This document shows positions 60,677 to 64,000 of a stretch of DNA of 64,000 nt, one piece after another. The position numbers were made by a program, and so were the translations under genes. The DNA lies in the NCBI RefSeq assembly GCF_018613195.1, contig NZ_JAGGQQ010000001.1:108911-172910 (forward strand). Direction: 5' to 3'. The stretch's first letter is position 1. Every line of letters starts with the position of its first letter. The DNA is from Bacillus sp. ISL-45. GTDB lineage: Bacteria; Bacillota; Bacilli; Bacillales; Cytobacillaceae. Below the pieces are notes generated by a model. It saw nothing but the letters and a program-made list of their open reading frames with translations, was not told the DNA's origin and did not search any database.

Positions 60677-61402
60677 TTGAAATTGATTGTAACATCAAAT
60701 TACGAAACGCTTAGCCAGCAAGCTGCAGAGGAAATCATTTCGCGAATCAGGAAAAACCCATCACTCAACCTTGGACTTGCTACCGGGAGTACGCCAACCG
60801 GACTCTATAAGGAGCTCATCAGAGACCATAAGCAGAATAAGACCTCCTACAAGAAAATTAATACCTTCAATCTGGATGAGTACATTGGCATCCCGAAAAA
60901 AGACCGTAACAGCTATCACCATTTTATGTGTGAAAATTTATTTGAACACATTGACATACCGCTTGACCAGACACATATTCCAGATGGAACAGCTAAGGAT
61001 CTGGACGAGGAATGCGCACGCTATGAACAGTTCATTAACGAGCATGGCGGCATCGATCTGCAAATACTCGGAATTGGACAGAACGGCCATATTGGCTTTA
61101 ACGAACCAGGAACACACTTTGATAGCAAAACGCACATCATCGACCTTGCTGAAAGTACGCGCAAGGCAAACTCAAGATTTTTTAAATCATTAGAAAATGT
61201 TCCAACCCAGGCAATCACGATGGGAATTGCCTCGATCATGGAAAGCAAGGAAATCTTCCTGCTAGTTTCCGGTGCTTCCAAGTCAAAAGCACTATCTCGT
61301 TTAATCAACGGCGAAGTCAGCGAGCAATTCCCTGCCTCAGTCCTCAAAAACCATGAAAAAGTAACGATTTTCGCCGATGAAGAAGCAACAGCATTGCTTT
61401 AA
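60677..61402 (+). CDS. nagB: Glucosamine-6-phosphate deaminase
   Basis: A 241-residue isomerase-deaminase giving fructose-6P and ammonia. LGLATGSTPTGLYKELI binds phosphate, NTFNLDEYIGIPKKDRNSYHHFM holds the catalytic Asp, and LGIGQNGHIGFNEPGTHFDSKTHII the His/Glu site. The start is a TTG at 60677 (KLIVTSNYE), 6 nt after AGAGGTG; the upstream GTG is part of that ribosome site. It is the short Bacillus form without the allosteric extension. Confidence 0.96.
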   Translation: MKLIVTSNYETLSQQAAEEIISRIRKNPSLNLGLATGSTPTGLYKELIRDHKQNKTSYKKINTFNLDEYIGIPKKDRNSYHHFMCENLFEHIDIPLDQTHIPDGTAKDLDEECARYEQFINEHGGIDLQILGIGQNGHIGFNEPGTHFDSKTHIIDLAESTRKANSRFFKSLENVPTQAITMGIASIMESKEIFLLVSGASKSKALSRLINGEVSEQFPASVLKNHEKVTIFADEEATALL

Positions 61403-61496
61403 GCATCCTAGTAAGTAAAGCAAAAGCACCAGTTCGAAAAGCAACAATCAATTAGAAACAACCTCGGAAAAATGGCAAGCAGTCAGGAGAATGACT

Positions 61497-62222
61497 ATGA
61501 TTGATAAAAATTCACCAATACCTATTTACCACCAGCTCGAGGAGTATATCAAAGCCCAAATCGACAGCGGCGACCTCCAGCCAGATGAAGCAATTCCCTC
61601 TGAACGCGTATATGCAGATATGTTTCAGATCAGCCGAATGACCATCAGGCAGGCACTGACCAACCTTGTAAATGACGGATATTTGTACCGTCAAAAAGGC
61701 AAAGGCACGTTCGTCAACAAAAAGAAGGTCGAGCAGCGCCTTCAGGGATTGACAAGTTTCACAGAAGATATGAAAGAGCGCGGCTTCACGCCGGGAAGCA
61801 GACTGGTTTCGTTTGAAATCATCCCATCCGGACGGGAGATAGCCGAGCGCCTCAAGCTAAGTGAAAATACACCAGTATATGAAATCAAACGTGTCAGGCT
61901 TGCAGACAGCGTACCGATGGCCCTTGAAACTACTTATCTGCCGGCCAATCTGGTCAAGGGATTGACAGAAGAAATCATCAACAAGTCACTTTACCAATAT
62001 ATCGAAGATAAATTATCGCTGACCATCCACGAAGCCACCCAGCAAATCGAAGCGTCTATTGCTAAGGAACAGGAACTGCGACTCCTGGAAATTGAAAAAG
62101 GTTCCCCTGTCCTCCTGATTCTCAGAACTTCGCATTTAAAGGATGGCACTCCATTCGAATTCGTCAAATCAGCCTATCGCGCAGACCGATACAAATTCGT
62201 GCACACCATGCAGCGGAGCTGA
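61497..62222 (+). CDS. nagR: GntR/HutC-family regulator NagR (YvoA)
   Basis: A 241-residue repressor. The amino winged helix PIYHQLEEYIKAQIDSGDL, then IPSERVYADMFQISRMTIRQALTNLVNDGYLYRQKGKGTFV (residues about 34-75), is GntR-type. The carboxyl UTRA domain runs from GLTSFTEDMKERGFTPGS to the end. The ATG at 61497 has AGGAG 8 nt upstream. It closes the nag operon and probably controls both nag and mur genes. Confidence 0.94.
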   Translation: MIDKNSPIPIYHQLEEYIKAQIDSGDLQPDEAIPSERVYADMFQISRMTIRQALTNLVNDGYLYRQKGKGTFVNKKKVEQRLQGLTSFTEDMKERGFTPGSRLVSFEIIPSGREIAERLKLSENTPVYEIKRVRLADSVPMALETTYLPANLVKGLTEEIINKSLYQYIEDKLSLTIHEATQQIEASIAKEQELRLLEIEKGSPVLLILRTSHLKDGTPFEFVKSAYRADRYKFVHTMQRS

Positions 62223-62229
62223 TTATCTG

Positions 62230-62257
62230 AAGAGATCCAATCCGGATCTCTTTTTTT
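62230..62257 (+). terminator. nag operon terminator
   Basis: GAGATCC pairs with GGATCTC around AATCC, followed by TTTTTTT. Confidence 0.9.
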
Positions 62258-62417
62258 GAATTCATGAATAGATAAGTATCTGCTAGGTTTCATGAAATGT
62301 CGAAAGCAAAATAAAACATTGCTTATTTCCACGGAAATAATCGAACCTGCCTGTCGAAATATTTGTCTTGCTCGCTTAAAATGAGGGTAATACAAAAAAA
62401 CAAAAGGGGTAGATGTC

Positions 62418-62645
62418 ATGCTGAAGAATTTCAAGATCGATGATCACACAAAGAACCAAATGACGGATGAAATAAAGAGATATTTCCTTGAAGAACGCGG
62501 AGAGGAGCTGGGAGACCTGGCTGCATTGCTGATCCTTGAGTTTGTTGCCGATAAGCTCGCTCCCCATTTCTATAACATCGGAATCCAGGATGCCCACGAG
62601 TTTATGACACAGCGGGTTGAGGATATTTTTGAACTGAATAAATAA
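62418..62645 (+). CDS. DUF2164 domain protein
   Basis: A 75-residue protein. LKNFKIDDHTKNQMTDEIKRYFLEERGEELGDLAALLILEFVADKLAPHFYNIGIQDAHEF matches the small helical DUF2164 family (I-x-R-Y-F-x-E-E-R-x-E-x-L-G-x-L-x-A pattern, FYN-G motif). Function unknown. An AAGGGGTAG site precedes the ATG. Monocistronic. Confidence 0.88.
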   Translation: MLKNFKIDDHTKNQMTDEIKRYFLEERGEELGDLAALLILEFVADKLAPHFYNIGIQDAHEFMTQRVEDIFELNK

Positions 62646-62815
62646 TGGGGTTTCGGAGGATAAGTCTCCACATTCTTTAAAAGATGTTGAAGGATGATTA
62701 ATGGACGCGATATTCAATTTAAAAACTGGATTTATCTGATGTCACTATGTCCTTTTTCCTCCATTGGTCATATATATACTGATGAGGAAATCTTTTATCG
62801 GAAGGTGTGATAATC

Positions 62816-63550
62816 TTGAAGATCATGCTTGATGCTGGGCATGGCTACAACACCCCGGGTAAGCGAAGTCCTGATGGTATGAGAGAATATGAGTTTAACA
62901 GGGCTGTGGCGAATTACGCCAGACAGCTGCTGGCAAACTATAAAAATGTTACAGTGTATTTTTCTCATTCCGATCAGCGGGATGTATCATTGAAGGCTAG
63001 GACAGATAAGGCAAACAGCCTGAATGTAGATATATTTGTTTCGATTCATGCCAATGCTTTTGGCAGCGGCGGCTGGAGCAATGTCGGCGGTATTGAAACA
63101 TTTGTCTACCCAACAAGGCCGCCTGTGGCTTATCAGTTAGCACAAAAGATTCAACGCACCCTTGTCATCTCAACAGGCCTAGAAAACCGTGGTGTAAAAA
63201 CAGCCGATTTCCATGTCCTGAGGGAAACAGAAATGGACGCCGTGCTAGTGGAGTGCGGCTTCATGACCAACCGGAATGAAATTAAATTGCTCCGTTCTGA
63301 AACATATCGCCGAACGATTGCAGAAGGAATTGTGAAAGCAATAGCACAGCAGTTCAGGCTGCAGCGCAAGGCTAATGCTGCACCGACACCAACACCAGCG
63401 CCAACTCCATCCGCCAAACCTACTGCGCCAGCCAACAAAGAAGGGCTTTATAAGGTCCAGGCAGGTGCGTTCGAAAATGAGGAAAATGCCAAGGAGCTTG
63501 CCGAGCGATTAAGGAAAGCAGGCTTTGAGGTCTATATAGACAAAGAATAG
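62816..63550 (+). CDS. N-acetylmuramoyl-L-alanine amidase with SPOR domain
   Basis: A 244-residue Zn amidase. The Amidase_3 domain (1-180) has IMLDAGHGYNTPGKRSPDG, EYEFNRAVANYA, IFVSIHANAFG and VLVECGFMTNRNE, giving the His-Glu-His zinc ligands and catalytic Glu. An Ala/Pro/Thr linker (about 185-207) leads to a SPOR domain YKVQAGAFENEENAKELAERLRKAGFEVYI that binds denuded glycan. The start is a TTG (62816) 8 nt after GGAAGGTG. No signal peptide is seen, as in CwlC/XlyA-like enzymes released by mother-cell lysis. It could feed the recycling locus upstream, but no shared operator is visible. Confidence 0.9.
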   Translation: MKIMLDAGHGYNTPGKRSPDGMREYEFNRAVANYARQLLANYKNVTVYFSHSDQRDVSLKARTDKANSLNVDIFVSIHANAFGSGGWSNVGGIETFVYPTRPPVAYQLAQKIQRTLVISTGLENRGVKTADFHVLRETEMDAVLVECGFMTNRNEIKLLRSETYRRTIAEGIVKAIAQQFRLQRKANAAPTPTPAPTPSAKPTAPANKEGLYKVQAGAFENEENAKELAERLRKAGFEVYIDKE

Positions 63551-63551
63551 A

Positions 63552-63583
63552 TAAAGGCCGACACTAATGTGCCGGCCCTTTGT
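63552..63583. terminator. Bidirectional terminator between amidase and yvlD
   Basis: AAAGGCCGACAC pairs with GTGCCGGCCCTTT around TAAT, with one internal mismatch. Confidence 0.75.
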
Positions 63584-63940
63584 CTATTCTTTTGATTCGC
63601 GCAAGAACGTATTCTGGATGACCAGATTTGCGATTGACATGATGATTGCCGTAAGTATTGCCATTCCAAAACTGGAGATCTCGAAAGAACTTCCCATCAA
63701 ACTATCTGTCAGCATCAGCGTGATGGCATTGATGACAAACAAGAATAGTCCAAGGCTGAGCACAGTTACAGGAAGTGTAAGCAAAATCAAGATTGGCTTA
63801 ACGAGAACATTCAATATGGAGAGAATGAAACTTGCTCCCAAAGCGGCACCAAAGCCAGAAAGATAAATATCATTCTCAAAATAGCCGGCAAGAGCCATGA
63901 AAAGAACAGCATTAATGACAATCCCTAACAGCCACCTCAT
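63584..63940 (-). CDS. yvlD: Phage-holin-family IV membrane protein (YvlD-like)
   Basis: A 118-residue protein with four hydrophobic helices. LSGFGAALGASFILSILNVLVKPILILLTLPVTVLSLGLFLFVINAITLMLTDSL is the pfam04020 core. The start at 63940 (RWLLGIVINAV) fits the family; the frame is open further upstream. In Bacillus yvlA-D genes respond to envelope stress. A PspC-like gene end lies 5 nt upstream. Confidence 0.9.
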   Translation of the reverse strand: MRWLLGIVINAVLFMALAGYFENDIYLSGFGAALGASFILSILNVLVKPILILLTLPVTVLSLGLFLFVINAITLMLTDSLMGSSFEISSFGMAILTAIIMSIANLVIQNTFLRESKE

Positions 63941-63945
63941 CTTTT

Positions 63946-64000
63946 TAATACCCTTCCCTGTTTGGCAGTACGAACACAAGCACAAGGTAGACCATAGCCA
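63946..64000 (-). CDS. Carboxyl end of a PspC-domain protein (YvlC-like), cut by the window edge
   Basis: The minus strand reads AMVYLVLVFVLPNREGY then TAA at 63946-63948. The hydrophobic YLxLxxxLP ending is typical of PspC domains, and the position before yvlD is where yvlC lies in B. subtilis. Only about 17 residues are visible. Confidence 0.5.

Overview
The window looks like chromosome from a spore-forming, low-to-moderate GC Bacillaceae (Bacillus/Mesobacillus-like). Gene order follows the Bacillus subtilis yvc/yvo neighbourhood closely: rnr-smpB-ssrA, secG, the cggR-gapA-pgk-tpiA-gpmI-eno glycolytic operon, rpoN(sigL), clpP, crh-whiA-yvcK-rapZ-yvcI, trxB, a complete his operon, and hprK-lgt-yvoD-ppaX-yvoF. 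Spore genes (cwlJ, the sulfolactate genes yitCD/comBA) fit this. The species cannot be named from the sequence alone.

Layout. 1-18.5 kb is mostly accessory: a T-box-controlled brnQ, a GNAT acetyltransferase, a DsbA/FrnE-like oxidoreductase whose first active-site Cys codon is TGA, an MMPL exporter with its MarR regulator, cwlJ, sulfolactate genes, small proteins, a degraded DUF2935 gene, a phosphodiesterase/nuclease pair, and a small glycan cluster (glycosyltransferase, tandem kinase-like protein, UDP-sugar epimerase). 19-24 kb holds ssrA, smpB, rnr, est and secG. The tmRNA gene is interrupted in its T-loop by a 273-nt sequence with all the marks of a group I intron. 24.7-32.3 kb is central glycolysis under CggR. 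32.3-43 kb holds sigL, tRNA-Arg, clpP (CtsR-type operator), the yvc operon, trxB and a TPR protein. 43.3-50 kb is hisZGDBHAF-IE. 50.2-55.5 kb holds HPr kinase and envelope genes. 55.6-62.2 kb is an amino-sugar/MurNAc recycling locus (murP, mupG, murQ, nagA, nagB, nagR) with repeated GGTATAGAC operator-like sites in front of both murP and nagA. The right end has DUF2164, a SPOR-domain amidase, yvlD and the tail of a PspC-like gene.

The intergenic regions are rich in repeats. There are four full copies of a ~184-bp element with imperfect terminal inverted repeats and 8-bp target duplications, plus one collapsed mini-copy. A 248-bp element with perfect 11-bp ends sits inside the glycolytic operon. 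There are two arrays of tandem ~58-bp hairpin units, a 180-310-bp dispersed family ending in GCTGGACA, and an inverted pair of ~123-bp repeats.

The most notable observations are the intron-split tmRNA gene, the probable selenocysteine codon with a SECIS-like hairpin in a YwbO/FrnE-type protein, and the mobile element with its nested copy.
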